A DNA stretch of 64,000 nucleotides from Vibrio sp. 10N.286.49.B3 (GCF_002873395.1 NZ_MCUV01000046.1:62001-126000), one strand, 5' to 3'; positions 8,334-18,959 are shown, counted from the first letter of the stretch. Translations and numbers: made by a program. The notes: generated from the sequence alone by a model not told the origin.

Positions 8334-10679
8334 TTACCTTTGGTTTAGCCATACTCTTAAGACGTCAATATCATTAGAGTATTCATTTTTAATTTCATCA
8401 ATCCAGTCGGTGATATTCTCCCACCAAGCTGGCATGTCTGGTGACTGTGCTTTTTGGGCAACTTGCTGAATACGTTTAAGCCCTATTGCCCCAGCTGCCC
8501 CTTTAATTTTATGCGCTTCAGAAACAATACCCGCTTGATCTTTGGCAGTCATGTTTGAATCGAGAATCTTTATATAGCTAGGCATCATTTCTTCAAACAT
8601 AGCGATATTTTCCAGCATAGGTTGTGCGCCAACAATACCAATATAAGACTCCAGCATCACAAAATCTAATAAGCTATTTTCTGCTTGGGTTAATACTCGT
8701 TTGGGTTCCGTTAAAGGGATAACGACCTCTGATTCAGCACCAAGCTCAGAGGTAATAAACTTATCGATAACCGATTGTAAGGCGGTGGTTGATAGCGGCT
8801 TACTTAACGCATCATCCATCCCCTGCTGCAGATACTCTTGCTTATTTTTTAAGACATTAGCCGTTAGTGCGACCAAAGGCGGCAAGTTATCATATTGCTG
8901 CCTTAAGCGCTGAGCAATTTCAAAGCCACTGATATCAGGTAATTGAATATCCAATAACACTAAATCGTACATTTGTGGTTGAAACTTCGCGAGCGCCTCT
9001 TCACCGGTCATCGCAACGGTCACGGTATGACCAAAGCTTTCCAATAAAGAGCATGCAACGGTTACATTCAATTCGATATCTTCAACCATAAAGATATTGA
9101 TACTTTTTTGGCACTTCTCAGGAACAGCATCACACCCCTCACTATCAACAAGCGGCACACTTAAGCTCACGGTAAAGGTACTGCCAAAACCTTCCTCACT
9201 GCTAACCTCAATATCACCATCCATCATATTGATCAATTGTTTCGATACGGCTAAACCAATACCAGTGCCGACAGCATGGAGATTATCCACGCCAGATTTC
9301 ACTTGGTAGTACATCGCAAAAATTTTATCGATTTCAACTTGCGGGATACCGATTCCAGTATCTTCAATTTCAAACACAATGTCGGCAAAGTCCCCTGCAA
9401 TATCAGCACTCACTGTCATCACAACGCCACCTTCTTTGGTGAACTTCATGGCGTTATTAATTAGGTTCCACAGTACTTGACGTAAACGAGTCGCATCAAC
9501 CTCAATGGCATAAGGCAGTTCACTTAATCGCTCTAAATCAAAACGCAGCCCTTTTTGTTCAGCCATCAAACCAGAAATGCTCTCAAGCTCAACAATAAAC
9601 TCATCAAACTTCAAAGGAACGGGTAATAACTCTAATTTACGACGATCAAATTTATCCATATCGATAATGTCATTAAAAATATGCCCTAGGGTGATGGCAC
9701 TGACATTGATGGTCTGCATATGCTGACGCTGCTGATCGTTCAATTGGGTATCTAATAGCATGCGACTCAAACCTACGATGCCATTAAGTGGAGTGCGCAA
9801 CTCATGACTAATGGTTGAGATAAAGGTGGTTTTGTCTTGGCTGGCTTTCTCTAGTGACTGTTGATATTCCATGCGTTCGGTAATATCACGCCCAAAGCCC
9901 ACAAGCCCCAAGTGACGCCCTTCTTTGCTATAAAAAGGCACCTTACGTAATTCAAAGAAATGTTTGCTGCCATCGGGATATTCTAACCACTGCTCATAGG
10001 TTAGTGACTTATTGTCATTAAAAACTTTCTGATCGGTTTCAATAATTTCCTGAGCCATCTCTTCGCCATACACCTCTAAAGGCGATAAACCAACCAGCTC
10101 TTTCTCTTTTTTACCCGTTAAGACTTCAACTGCGCGGTTACAACCAGAGAAAACACCATCAGAATTGCGGTAATAAATTAAATCAGGTGAGGCATCAATA
10201 AATGAACGTAATAATGCGGTTCTTTCGGCAAGTTCTAATTGGGTTTTTTCTCTTTGATAAACTTCATCTTCCAGATCCTGCATCGCTTCTTCGCGACCAA
10301 TTTCCGCCTTTTCTCGCTCAAGATTCTGTTGATTTAATTGTTCTATATTTTGCTGCAACTTAAAGTTAAGTTCTCTATCACGTGAGCGCATGTCTTTTAG
10401 TTTGGCAACCAGTTTAGACAATCGCTGACGAGACTCTTCCAATTGATCCACCACGACCGATAAAAAATAGACAGCCCAAGGCGTAATTAATAGCCCAAAA
10501 AAAACCGAACGGATAATATCTCCGTTATCAACAAACCCTTTTAAAAAGAGCGTGACGACCACTTGAACAATGACCGCAAGCGCTACCATAGCTAAGGCAA
10601 GTAACATTGAAAAACGGACAATGCCAAGCTTTACCAACAAATCGACATAATATTGAGCTAGGTTTTTTATCGGCTTCAT
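8334..10679 (-). CDS. arcB: Hybrid sensor histidine kinase ArcB
   Basis: 781 residues (E. coli 778). Two transmembrane helices (about 23-47 and 57-77), coiled-coil linker, PAS domain (about 155-265), histidine kinase with His292 (STISHELRTP), ATPase boxes (NLINNAMKF, EDTGIGIP, GTGIGLAVS), receiver Asp577 (LLDIQLPD) and HPt His723 (AHKIKGAAG). Numbering runs parallel to E. coli: Cys180 is kept, but residue 241, the second redox cysteine in E. coli, is Phe. Extra cysteines occur at 516 and 523 in the kinase-receiver linker. The start is the ATG at 10679, matching the E. coli N-terminus; an in-frame extension of 20 codons upstream contains the ribosome binding site GGAGCG. Confidence 0.96.
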   Translation of the reverse strand: MKPIKNLAQYYVDLLVKLGIVRFSMLLALAMVALAVIVQVVVTLFLKGFVDNGDIIRSVFFGLLITPWAVYFLSVVVDQLEESRQRLSKLVAKLKDMRSRDRELNFKLQQNIEQLNQQNLEREKAEIGREEAMQDLEDEVYQREKTQLELAERTALLRSFIDASPDLIYYRNSDGVFSGCNRAVEVLTGKKEKELVGLSPLEVYGEEMAQEIIETDQKVFNDNKSLTYEQWLEYPDGSKHFFELRKVPFYSKEGRHLGLVGFGRDITERMEYQQSLEKASQDKTTFISTISHELRTPLNGIVGLSRMLLDTQLNDQQRQHMQTINVSAITLGHIFNDIIDMDKFDRRKLELLPVPLKFDEFIVELESISGLMAEQKGLRFDLERLSELPYAIEVDATRLRQVLWNLINNAMKFTKEGGVVMTVSADIAGDFADIVFEIEDTGIGIPQVEIDKIFAMYYQVKSGVDNLHAVGTGIGLAVSKQLINMMDGDIEVSSEEGFGSTFTVSLSVPLVDSEGCDAVPEKCQKSINIFMVEDIELNVTVACSLLESFGHTVTVAMTGEEALAKFQPQMYDLVLLDIQLPDISGFEIAQRLRQQYDNLPPLVALTANVLKNKQEYLQQGMDDALSKPLSTTALQSVIDKFITSELGAESEVVIPLTEPKRVLTQAENSLLDFVMLESYIGIVGAQPMLENIAMFEEMMPSYIKILDSNMTAKDQAGIVSEAHKIKGAAGAIGLKRIQQVAQKAQSPDMPAWWENITDWIDEIKNEYSNDIDVLRVWLNQR

Positions 10680-10756
10680 GTAGCGCTCCATGCAAAAAGA
10701 TGAGTAAACATAGTAACTGACTTGATTAGATTTAAACAATAAACTCGCGCATAAAA

Positions 10757-10786
10757 ATAAAAAAAGCCCACCAAAAAGATGAGCTT
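10757..10786 (-). terminator. Terminator after yhcC
   Basis: Minus-strand stem AAGCTCA / TGGGCTT (one G-U pair) with a nine-base loop followed by a run of seven U. It separates yhcC from arcB. Confidence 0.75.
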
Positions 10787-10810
10787 ACAATGTCTTAAAC
10801 CTTGTTATAT

Positions 10811-11746
10811 CTACACGTTAGGTTTGGTGTAGACAAAGGCGTCGTCGATAAGGCTACCCTGCGCACCTTGCTTATCTAAGGCTCTACCTATTTCGGTCAT
10901 CGCAAGCCAACGGTTTTCACACCATAATGGAGCCAGTAAGGTAGGTCTTCTTGCTGCTGATGAGACGCGGTGGAAAATAATATCAGCAGGCGTCATACGA
11001 ATCATTTCGCTAGCTGTCGCAACGTACTCTTCTAGCTCTGGCGCAGTGAGTTTGCCTGCTTTCCATGCTTTAGCCATTGTACTGCCTTCAACAATATGCA
11101 GACCGTGTAATTTGATCCCATCAGTGCCGACGGCAAGAACCTTCTCTAGCGTTTCAATGTTATCTTCGCGCTTTTCTTTTGGCAGCCCGACAATTAAATG
11201 CGTGCACACTTTAATACCTAATGCGCGTGCTCGACGGGTAATACTTTCGTAAATAGCAAAGTCATGCCCACGGTTAATGCGTTTTAATGTGTCATTGTTT
11301 GCTGTCTGCAGACCTAACTCAAGCCAAATCTCATAACCTTGCTGAACATAGTCAGATAATAGGTCCAGTACCGCATCCGGCACACAGTCAGGGCGCGTAC
11401 CTACGCATAGACCAACCATATCGGCTTCTTTTAAGGCTTCTTCGTACATGTTTTTTAATACTTGTACTTCCGCATAGGTATTCGTGTAGGCTTGAAAATA
11501 GGCGAGGTATTTTTTTGCTCGATGAATTTCACCAGCACGATCTTTTAGCTGATCGGCAATGCTCTGGATTTGAGTTTGTTCATCAGAAAAAGAAGCGACA
11601 TTACAAAAAGTGCAACCACCACGACCTATTGTGCCATCTCGGTTGGGACAGCTAAAGCCACCATGCAGGGTCAGCTTATGTACTTTTTCACCATAGCGAC
11701 GCTGTAAGTCTTGCCCTATCGTGTTTACCAGTTCATGTAGTTGCAT
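10811..11746 (-). CDS. yhcC: YhcC-type radical SAM protein (TIGR01212 family)
   Basis: 311 residues, colinear with E. coli YhcC (309). The radical-SAM cluster cysteines are Cys33, Cys45 and Cys48 in the segment FSCPNRDG...GGCTFC, spaced C-X11-C-X2-C as usual in this Elp3-related subfamily. Other conserved blocks are GLCVGTRPDC, LELGLQT and HLIVGLPKE. The reaction of YhcC is not established. I start at the ATG at 11746 (MQLHEL, as in E. coli) rather than the TTG six codons upstream. The gene is monocistronic, with its own terminator. Confidence 0.9.
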   Translation of the reverse strand: MQLHELVNTIGQDLQRRYGEKVHKLTLHGGFSCPNRDGTIGRGGCTFCNVASFSDEQTQIQSIADQLKDRAGEIHRAKKYLAYFQAYTNTYAEVQVLKNMYEEALKEADMVGLCVGTRPDCVPDAVLDLLSDYVQQGYEIWLELGLQTANNDTLKRINRGHDFAIYESITRRARALGIKVCTHLIVGLPKEKREDNIETLEKVLAVGTDGIKLHGLHIVEGSTMAKAWKAGKLTAPELEEYVATASEMIRMTPADIIFHRVSSAARRPTLLAPLWCENRWLAMTEIGRALDKQGAQGSLIDDAFVYTKPNV

Positions 11747-12282
11747 TAGTAATTCGCTCGTCAATAAGAATGAAAATTAATCATGGAAGTGAAATTTAAT
11801 TACATCCCTGCAAATTTCAGCCGCATAGTCTAACGTAAACCCGAGGCAAAAGGCAAAACGCATAATAAATATCAATAAAAATGCAAAATTTAATCATAAC
11901 CTCGCGAATCTTGACCAATATATCCCTTTACTATTCATTTTGTTGCAAAAAAATGATCGACCGAGAGCAAGTTTAAATGGAATTAATTAAGACAAAATTG
12001 TAGGATACTGACACCTGTCCATTTTTTTTACGCCTAATAACAGCGAAAATAAAATTGGATAATTCGGTGATATTCGCTCCCACCTATATAAATCACTAGC
12101 ATGTGATTAAAAAATAATGAATATCACTATGGAATGTTTTCCTCGCAAAATTTTCCCTGCGAGATACCGAATGGAATCAAATCAATTCATCATCGAATTG
12201 ATTTAGAATCATAAATATAAAAGGACAAGGCATACTCGCTTTAAAGCAAGTTGCGCCTAGATTTAACTGGAAGGACGTATCT
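11747..12282. promoter_or_regulatory. Intergenic region upstream of gltB
   Basis: About 540 AT-rich bases between divergent yhcC and gltB, with no credible gene. It contains a perfect 10-bp inverted repeat AAATCAATTC / GAATTGATTT (12179-12204, six-base loop) and a CTCGCA / TGCGAG inverted repeat shortly before it. These probably belong to the gltBD control region; the regulator cannot be named from sequence alone. Confidence 0.5.
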
Positions 12283-15200
12283 ATGGTCGATCGAGAGCAA
12301 AATACACAAGGTTTGTATACTCCGGAACTGGAGCATGACGCTTGTGGTATCGGTTTTGTTGCTCACCTTAAAAACCGTAAATCTCATGAAGTTGTCACTC
12401 AAGCACTCGATATGCTTGCTCGTATGGAACACCGTGGTGGTCAAGGCTGCGATCCGTGTTCTGGTGATGGCGCGGGGATTTTATTGCAAAAACCGCACGA
12501 ATTCTTATTAGAAGAAGGCGTGAAGTTAGGCATTAAACTTCCTTCATTTGAGAAGTATGGTGTGGGTGTTGTACTTTTCCCTAAAGACGAATATAAACGT
12601 CAACAGTGCCGTGATATTTTAGAACGCAATGCTCAACGCTTAGATCTTGAAGTTATTGGCTACCGTGTGTTGCCGGTTGATAACTCAATGATTGGTGCTG
12701 ACCCTCTAAGTTCAGAGCCACAGTTTGAGCACGTCTTTATTTCTGGCGGCCCAGGCATTACTCCTGAAGAGCTAGAACGTAAATTGTATGTTTTACGTAA
12801 CTACACGGTACGTGTATGTCTAGAAAGCATCTCGAATATCGGCGATGACTTCTACATCAACTCTCTGTCTTACAAAACCTTAGTCTACAAAGGTCAACTA
12901 ACCACTGAACAGGTACCTCAGTACTTCTTGGATTTACAAAATCCATCAATGGTTACCGCATTGGCACTTGTTCACTCACGTTTCTCGACCAATACGTTCC
13001 CGAAATGGCGTTTAGCACAACCATTCCGTTACATTGCCCATAACGGTGAGATCAATACCGTTCGTGGTAATCTGAACTGGATGAAAGCCCGTGAAGCGAT
13101 CTTAGAATCGGATCTGTTCACTCAAGCTGAAATCGACATGCTGCTACCTATCTGTCAAGAAGGAAGCTCGGATTCATCAAACTTCGATATGGCGTTAGAG
13201 CTACTGGTACTTTCTGGTCGTAGCCTGCCGCATGCGTTAATGATGATGATCCCTGAAGCATGGCAAGAAAATAAGAACATGGATCCTACGCGTCGTGCCT
13301 TTTACCAGTACCACGCCAATATCATGGAACCGTGGGATGGTCCTGCTTCTGTTTGTTTCACTGATGGTGTTCAAGTTGGCGCAACCTTAGACCGTAATGG
13401 TCTGCGCCCTTCTCGCTACACAGTGACAAAAGATGACTTCCTAGTGATGGCATCAGAGTCAGGTGTGGTGGATATCGAACCTGAGAATGTCGAGTACCGT
13501 GGTCGTCTACAGCCTGGTCGTATCTTCGTTGCTGACCTTGAGCAAGGTCGCATCATTTCTGATGAAGAAGTGAAAGATGGCATTGCTAACTCACAGCCTT
13601 ATGAGCAGTGGGTAACCGATAACCTGTTAAGCCTAAACAAGCTACCAGAAGCAACGAACCAATATAGCCAACCTTCAAAAGAGCACCTACTTAACCGTCA
13701 GCAAGCTTTCGGTGTTAGCTCAGAAGAAGTGAATGAAATTATTGTTCCTCTAGCAAAAACGGCTTACGAGCCACTTTCTGCTATGGGTGCTGACTGGCCG
13801 TTAGCGATTTTATCGCACCAATCTCAGCATTTATCTAACTACTTTAAGCAACTATTCGCACAAGTAACCAACCCGCCGATCGACCCGATCCGTGAGCGTA
13901 TGGTTATGTCGCTGAATACTTACTTAGGCCGAGATCTAAACTTACTGACTGAGTCTCCATTACACTGTCAAAAAGTAGAATTAGAATCGCCAGTCCTTTC
14001 AAACTCAGAACTTGAAAAACTGCGTGCTATTGATAATGAGCACCTACAAGCTAAGACGCTTGATATTGTTTTCCAAGTTAGTGAAGAAAGCGGCAAGTTA
14101 GAGCGTGCTCTTAAACGTATCTGCCAATACGCTGAAGATGCCGTTATTGATGGTTACTCAATCATTCTACTAACGGATCGTGCTGTTAACTCTACTCACG
14201 CTGCTATCCCTGCCATGCTAGCGGTTGGCGCTGTTCACCACCACCTAATCCGTAAAGGCTTACGTGCGAAGTGTGACATCGTCGTCGAGACGGGTGATGC
14301 ACGTGAAACGCACCACTTTGCAACGCTACTTGGTTACGGTGCTAATGCGGTTAACCCGTACCTAGTGATTGAAACGATCGTTGATTTACAGCGTACAAAT
14401 AAATTAGACCCTGAAGCGACCATCCGTGAGTTATTTGATAACTACCGTAAAGGCGTCAATGGCGGTCTACTGAAGATCTTCTCGAAGATGGGTATTTCAA
14501 CGCTACAGTCATACCATGGTGCACAAATTTTTGAAGCGCTTGGTATCAGCAAATCTGTGGTTGATAAATATTTCACAGGTACCGTATCGCGTATTCAAGG
14601 TCTAACGATTGATGACATCGCAAAAGAAGTCATGATTCGTCACCGTATAGGCTACCCAACTCGTGAAATCCCAGTTCAACGTCTTGATGTTGGTGGTGTT
14701 TACCAGTGGAAACAGCGCGGTGAGAAACACCTATTCAACCCTGAAACGATTTCACTACTGCAAGAATCAACTCGTAATAAGAACTACGACCAATTCAAAC
14801 AGTATACTCATGCGGTAGATGCACAAGGTGATAATGCGGCGACATTACGTAGCCAATTAGACTTTATCAAAAACCCAGCGGGCTCAATTCCACTAGAAGA
14901 AGTGGAGCCGATTGAGAACATTCTTAAGCGCTTTGCAACAGGTGCGATGTCGTTTGGTTCTATCTCTTACGAAGCTCACTCAACGCTTGCCGTTGCAATG
15001 AACCGTATTGGGGCTAAATCAAACTCAGGCGAAGGTGGTGAAGACCCAATTCGTTTTGATAAGAAAGAGAATGGCGACTGGGAACGTTCTGCTATCAAAC
15101 AAGTGGCTTCTGGTCGCTTTGGTGTAACGTCTTACTACCTAACTAACGCTGAAGAGATCCAGATCAAAATGGCTCAAGGCGCAAAACCAGGTGAAGGCGG

Positions 15201-16833
15201 TCAACTACCTGGTGATAAAGTCGATGATTGGATTGGTGCAACACGTCACTCAACGCCAGGGGTCGGTCTAATCTCACCACCGCCACATCATGATATCTAC
15301 TCGATTGAAGATTTGGCTCAGCTTATTTACGATCTAAAAAATGCTAACCGCGCAGGTCGCGTTAACGTTAAATTAGTATCAGAAGCAGGTGTTGGTACGA
15401 TCGCTTCAGGTGTGGCTAAAGCGAAAGCTGACGTCGTACTTATTGCTGGTTTTGATGGCGGTACGGGTGCTTCACCAATGTCATCAATTCGCCACACGGG
15501 TTTACCGTGGGAATTAGGTCTAGCTGAAACACACCAAACACTACTGAAAAATGGTCTACGTAACCGTATCGTTGTTCAGTCTGATGGCCAAATGAAAACA
15601 CCTCGTGACCTTGCTGTTGCAACGCTACTTGGTGCTGAAGAATGGGGTGTAGCAACCGCAGCACTTGTGGTTGAAGGTTGTATCATGATGCGTAAGTGTC
15701 ATAAGAACACCTGCCCTGTTGGTATCGCAACACAGAACAAAACATTACGTGAACGCTTTGATGGTCGCGTAGAAGATGTCGTGACTTTCTTCCAATACAT
15801 GGCGGAAGGTTTACGTGAAGTAATGGCTGAACTTGGCTTCCGTTCTATCGACGAAATGGTTGGTCAATCTCACAAGCTAAAAGTTCGTGATGACATTAAA
15901 CACTGGAAATATAAAAACCTTGATCTAACGCCTGTGCTTCACGTTGAGCCAGCGCGTCAAGAAGATGGTATTTATTGCACCACTGAGCAAAACCACAACC
16001 TTGAAAACGTACTTGACCGTAAACTAATTCAAGCGGCAATTCCTGCTCTTGAAAAAGGCGAAGCGGTAACGGCAGAGTTCCCAATTGTGAACACCGACCG
16101 TAGTGCTGGTACTATGCTATCGAATGAAATTTCAAAAGTGTACAAAGACCAAGGTCTACCACAACCGATGGACATTAAGTTCTACGGCAGTGCTGGTCAA
16201 TCTTTTGGTGCATTCCTTGCTAAAGGTGTCAAATTTGAAGTCGAAGGCGATGCGAACGATTACTGGGGTAAAGGTTTATCAGGCGGTACATTAGTACTTT
16301 ATCCTGATGCTAAATCCTCCATTGTTGCAGAAGACAACATCGTGGTCGGTAACGTTTGTTTCTACGGCGCAACATCGGGTGAATCTTACATTCGTGGTCT
16401 CGCTGGTGAACGTTTCTGTGTTCGTAACTCTGGTGCAAAAGTGGTCGTTGAAGGGGTTGGTGATCACGGTTGTGAATACATGACAGGTGGTGTTGCCGTT
16501 ATCCTTGGCTCAACAGGTCGTAACTTTGCTGCTGGTATGAGTGGCGGTGTGGCTTACGTATGGGATAAAGAGGGTAACTTTGAGAGCAAACTTAACCCTG
16601 AACTGGTTGATTTAGACCCTATTGAACAAGAAGATCGTGAGCTGCTACAAAGCATGCTAACGAAACATGTTGAATTCACAGGAAGTGACGTCGCTAAGTC
16701 TTTCCTTGATGACTTTGAGGCAAGCATTGCTTCACTCGTTAAGGTTATGCCGCGTGACTACAAAGCGGTGATGTTGAAGCGTAAAGCTGAAGCACTACAA
16801 GCAGCACAAACGGAAGAAGTGGAGGCAGTCTAA
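12283..16833 (+). CDS. gltB: Glutamate synthase (NADPH) large subunit
   Basis: Forms glutamate from 2-oxoglutarate and glutamine together with GltD. It has 1516 residues. The N-terminal glutamine amidotransferase nucleophile is Cys21 (EHDACGIGF), preceded by a short propeptide-like stretch; then the central domain, the FMN-binding synthase domain (SNSGEGGEDP, GFDGGTGASP), the 3Fe-4S cysteines Cys1133, Cys1139 and Cys1144, and the C-terminal beta-helix with G-X-X-G repeats. The N-terminus QGLYTPELEHDACG resembles the Bacillus-type sequence more than E. coli GltB. The ATG follows GGAAGGA closely and the gene is coupled to gltD. Confidence 0.96.
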   Translation: MVDREQNTQGLYTPELEHDACGIGFVAHLKNRKSHEVVTQALDMLARMEHRGGQGCDPCSGDGAGILLQKPHEFLLEEGVKLGIKLPSFEKYGVGVVLFPKDEYKRQQCRDILERNAQRLDLEVIGYRVLPVDNSMIGADPLSSEPQFEHVFISGGPGITPEELERKLYVLRNYTVRVCLESISNIGDDFYINSLSYKTLVYKGQLTTEQVPQYFLDLQNPSMVTALALVHSRFSTNTFPKWRLAQPFRYIAHNGEINTVRGNLNWMKAREAILESDLFTQAEIDMLLPICQEGSSDSSNFDMALELLVLSGRSLPHALMMMIPEAWQENKNMDPTRRAFYQYHANIMEPWDGPASVCFTDGVQVGATLDRNGLRPSRYTVTKDDFLVMASESGVVDIEPENVEYRGRLQPGRIFVADLEQGRIISDEEVKDGIANSQPYEQWVTDNLLSLNKLPEATNQYSQPSKEHLLNRQQAFGVSSEEVNEIIVPLAKTAYEPLSAMGADWPLAILSHQSQHLSNYFKQLFAQVTNPPIDPIRERMVMSLNTYLGRDLNLLTESPLHCQKVELESPVLSNSELEKLRAIDNEHLQAKTLDIVFQVSEESGKLERALKRICQYAEDAVIDGYSIILLTDRAVNSTHAAIPAMLAVGAVHHHLIRKGLRAKCDIVVETGDARETHHFATLLGYGANAVNPYLVIETIVDLQRTNKLDPEATIRELFDNYRKGVNGGLLKIFSKMGISTLQSYHGAQIFEALGISKSVVDKYFTGTVSRIQGLTIDDIAKEVMIRHRIGYPTREIPVQRLDVGGVYQWKQRGEKHLFNPETISLLQESTRNKNYDQFKQYTHAVDAQGDNAATLRSQLDFIKNPAGSIPLEEVEPIENILKRFATGAMSFGSISYEAHSTLAVAMNRIGAKSNSGEGGEDPIRFDKKENGDWERSAIKQVASGRFGVTSYYLTNAEEIQIKMAQGAKPGEGGQLPGDKVDDWIGATRHSTPGVGLISPPPHHDIYSIEDLAQLIYDLKNANRAGRVNVKLVSEAGVGTIASGVAKAKADVVLIAGFDGGTGASPMSSIRHTGLPWELGLAETHQTLLKNGLRNRIVVQSDGQMKTPRDLAVATLLGAEEWGVATAALVVEGCIMMRKCHKNTCPVGIATQNKTLRERFDGRVEDVVTFFQYMAEGLREVMAELGFRSIDEMVGQSHKLKVRDDIKHWKYKNLDLTPVLHVEPARQEDGIYCTTEQNHNLENVLDRKLIQAAIPALEKGEAVTAEFPIVNTDRSAGTMLSNEISKVYKDQGLPQPMDIKFYGSAGQSFGAFLAKGVKFEVEGDANDYWGKGLSGGTLVLYPDAKSSIVAEDNIVVGNVCFYGATSGESYIRGLAGERFCVRNSGAKVVVEGVGDHGCEYMTGGVAVILGSTGRNFAAGMSGGVAYVWDKEGNFESKLNPELVDLDPIEQEDRELLQSMLTKHVEFTGSDVAKSFLDDFEASIASLVKVMPRDYKAVMLKRKAEALQAAQTEEVEAV

Positions 16834-18302
16834 TGGGTAAGCCTACTGGATTTTTAGAGCACGGTCGTGAGTTACCAAAGAAACTCGACCCTAGTGTTCG
16901 TATTCAAGATAATAAAGAATTTGTTCTTAACGAAGAGTTTGGTGACAAGATCAGCACACAAGCTTCTCGTTGTATGGATTGTGGCGTACCGTTTTGTCAT
17001 AACGGTTGCCCTATCGGTAATATTATTCCTGAGTTTAATGATGCGGTTTATCGTGATAGCTGGGAAGAGGCATGGGATATCTTAAGCTCAACCAATAACT
17101 TCCCAGAGTTTACTGGTCGAGTATGCCCAGCGCCTTGTGAAAGTGCATGTGTTCTAGGTATCAACCAAGACCCGATTACGATTTGTAACATCGAGAAAAC
17201 GATTGTCGAGACCGCTTATCGTGAAGGTTACGCTAAACCAAAAACGCCTCGCTCTCGTACAGGTAAGACAGTGGCAATCATAGGTTCAGGTCCTGCTGGA
17301 CTAGCCGCTGCAGAGCAACTAAACAGCGCTGGCCACTGCGTTACTGTATTTGAACGTGATGAAAAAGTCGGTGGACTACTGCGCTTTGGTATCCCTGACT
17401 TTAAACTTAGCATGGACGTTATCGATCGTAAGATCGACCTAATGGCAGATGCTGGGGTTAAATTTGAAGTAAATGCCCATATCGGTGTCGACATTAACGC
17501 TCTGCAACTACGTCAAGATTTCGATGTCGTATTGCTAACGGGTGGCTCTACCGTTCCTCGTGATCTACCTATTCCAGGTCGTGAGCTAAATGGTGTTCAC
17601 TTTGCGATGGAATTCTTAGGTCAAAATAATCGCCGTGCTAATGGCATGGATTTAAAAACCAAAGAAATTCACGCTAAAGATAAGCATGTGGTTGTGATTG
17701 GTGGTGGTGATACGGGTTCTGACTGTGTTGGTACTTCTAACCGCCATGGTGCGAAGAGCATTACTCAAGTTGAGATCATGCCTATTCCACCAGAAAAGCG
17801 CCCTGCCAATATGCCTTGGCCTCAGTACCCGATGATCATGAAGACAACAACGTCGCATGAAGAAGGCTGTGACCGTCACTGGAACATCCTAACTAAAGAA
17901 TTTATTTCTGATGATAATGGTAATGTTCAAGGCTTACGTATTGCTGACATCGTATGGCAAGACGCTAAGCCAGGTGAACGTCCAGGCTTCGATGAAGTTG
18001 CAGGCTCTGAGCGAGTGATCCCTTGTGATCAAGCCTTCCTTGCTATGGGCTTTGTACATCCAGAACCAACGGGTGTACTTGCTCAACTGGATATCAAGCT
18101 TGATGACCGTGGTAATGTTGCAACAACCGGTTTTGCCACTAACCAAAAAGGCGTTTTCGCTGCTGGTGATATGCGTACAGGCCAATCCCTTGTCGTTCGT
18201 TGTATTAACGAAGGTCGAGAGTCTGCTCGTGAAATCGATGATTTCCTAATGGGCAATAGTAACCTTGAAGCGAAAGCAGATTCATTAATGCTTTCTGTTT
18301 AA
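16833..18302 (+). CDS. gltD: Glutamate synthase (NADPH) small subunit
   Basis: 489 residues. It passes electrons from NADPH through FAD and 4Fe-4S clusters to GltB. N-terminal cysteine groups [13 protein letters not shown] and CPAPCESAC ligate the clusters; the FAD site is [13 protein letters not shown] and the NADPH site [14 protein letters not shown]. Its ATG overlaps the gltB stop by one base (TAATG), so translation is coupled. It is followed by a strong terminator at 18369. Confidence 0.97.
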   Translation: MGKPTGFLEHGRELPKKLDPSVRIQDNKEFVLNEEFGDKISTQASRCMDCGVPFCHNGCPIGNIIPEFNDAVYRDSWEEAWDILSSTNNFPEFTGRVCPAPCESACVLGINQDPITICNIEKTIVETAYREGYAKPKTPRSRTGKTVAIIGSGPAGLAAAEQLNSAGHCVTVFERDEKVGGLLRFGIPDFKLSMDVIDRKIDLMADAGVKFEVNAHIGVDINALQLRQDFDVVLLTGGSTVPRDLPIPGRELNGVHFAMEFLGQNNRRANGMDLKTKEIHAKDKHVVVIGGGDTGSDCVGTSNRHGAKSITQVEIMPIPPEKRPANMPWPQYPMIMKTTTSHEEGCDRHWNILTKEFISDDNGNVQGLRIADIVWQDAKPGERPGFDEVAGSERVIPCDQAFLAMGFVHPEPTGVLAQLDIKLDDRGNVATTGFATNQKGVFAAGDMRTGQSLVVRCINEGRESAREIDDFLMGNSNLEAKADSLMLSV

Positions 18303-18368
18303 TCTTTTACTCGCTGCTTAGGTAGCGAGTAAAAGTTGTAAGATAATATCTTTCCAGACTTTTATTTT

Positions 18369-18395
18369 GGCCAGCACTCGATGCTGGCCTTTTTT
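18369..18395 (+). terminator. Terminator of gltBD
   Basis: Stem GGCCAGCA(ctcga)TGCTGGCC followed by six T. Confidence 0.92.
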
Positions 18396-18524
18396 GTTTG
18401 CTACACTAAAAAATAAATGATGCGAATAACAATGACAGTAATATCAATAACTATGAGCGGTTTATGGCATCGAATTCATTTAAATTGCATATAGAGATAT
18501 AAACGACATAGGATGTTAAAAACG

Positions 18525-18959
18525 ATGAAAGCAAACACACCTCTCATCATACTGATGCTTACTGGTACACTTACGGCCTGCAGCCAAGGATACGATAATA
18601 TGCAAGATAGAACTGACTCGCCTTGTGGAGATAAACCTAACTGTGTTTCCACTCAAGACAATCGCGAGCAACACCACCTAGAATCCTTTCAACTGACAGA
18701 ATCGGCCACTCTAGAAGCCATTGAACGTGTTGCCCTTTCTCAACCAAGAACCACAACCGTTGAGAAAGGTACCCACTATTTACATATTGAATCTAAAAGT
18801 AAAATCATGCGGTTTACCGATGACTTAGAGTTGAAAATTGTTGATGGCTTTTTACAGGTTCGCTCTGAATCCCGTTTAGGTCACTCTGATTTTGGGGTGA
18901 ACCGTAAGCGTGCCGAGCAGTTACGCCAAGACTTACGTCAAGCTAACCTGATTAAATAG
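18525..18959 (+). CDS. DUF1499 family lipoprotein
   Basis: 144 residues from the ATG at 18525; an ATG four codons upstream (18513) is also possible, but AGGA at 18510-18513 fits the later start. The lipoprotein signal ends in LTAC, with the lipid cysteine at about residue 19. The segment SPCGDKPNCVST and the later RFTDDLELKIVDGFLQVRSESRLGHSD-type core are typical of DUF1499 proteins, whose function is unknown. In other organisms the family often occurs as a small lipoprotein or membrane-associated protein. It has no operon partner in view; mtnN starts about 80 bases later with its own leader. Confidence 0.8.
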   Translation: MKANTPLIILMLTGTLTACSQGYDNMQDRTDSPCGDKPNCVSTQDNREQHHLESFQLTESATLEAIERVALSQPRTTTVEKGTHYLHIESKSKIMRFTDDLELKIVDGFLQVRSESRLGHSDFGVNRKRAEQLRQDLRQANLIK

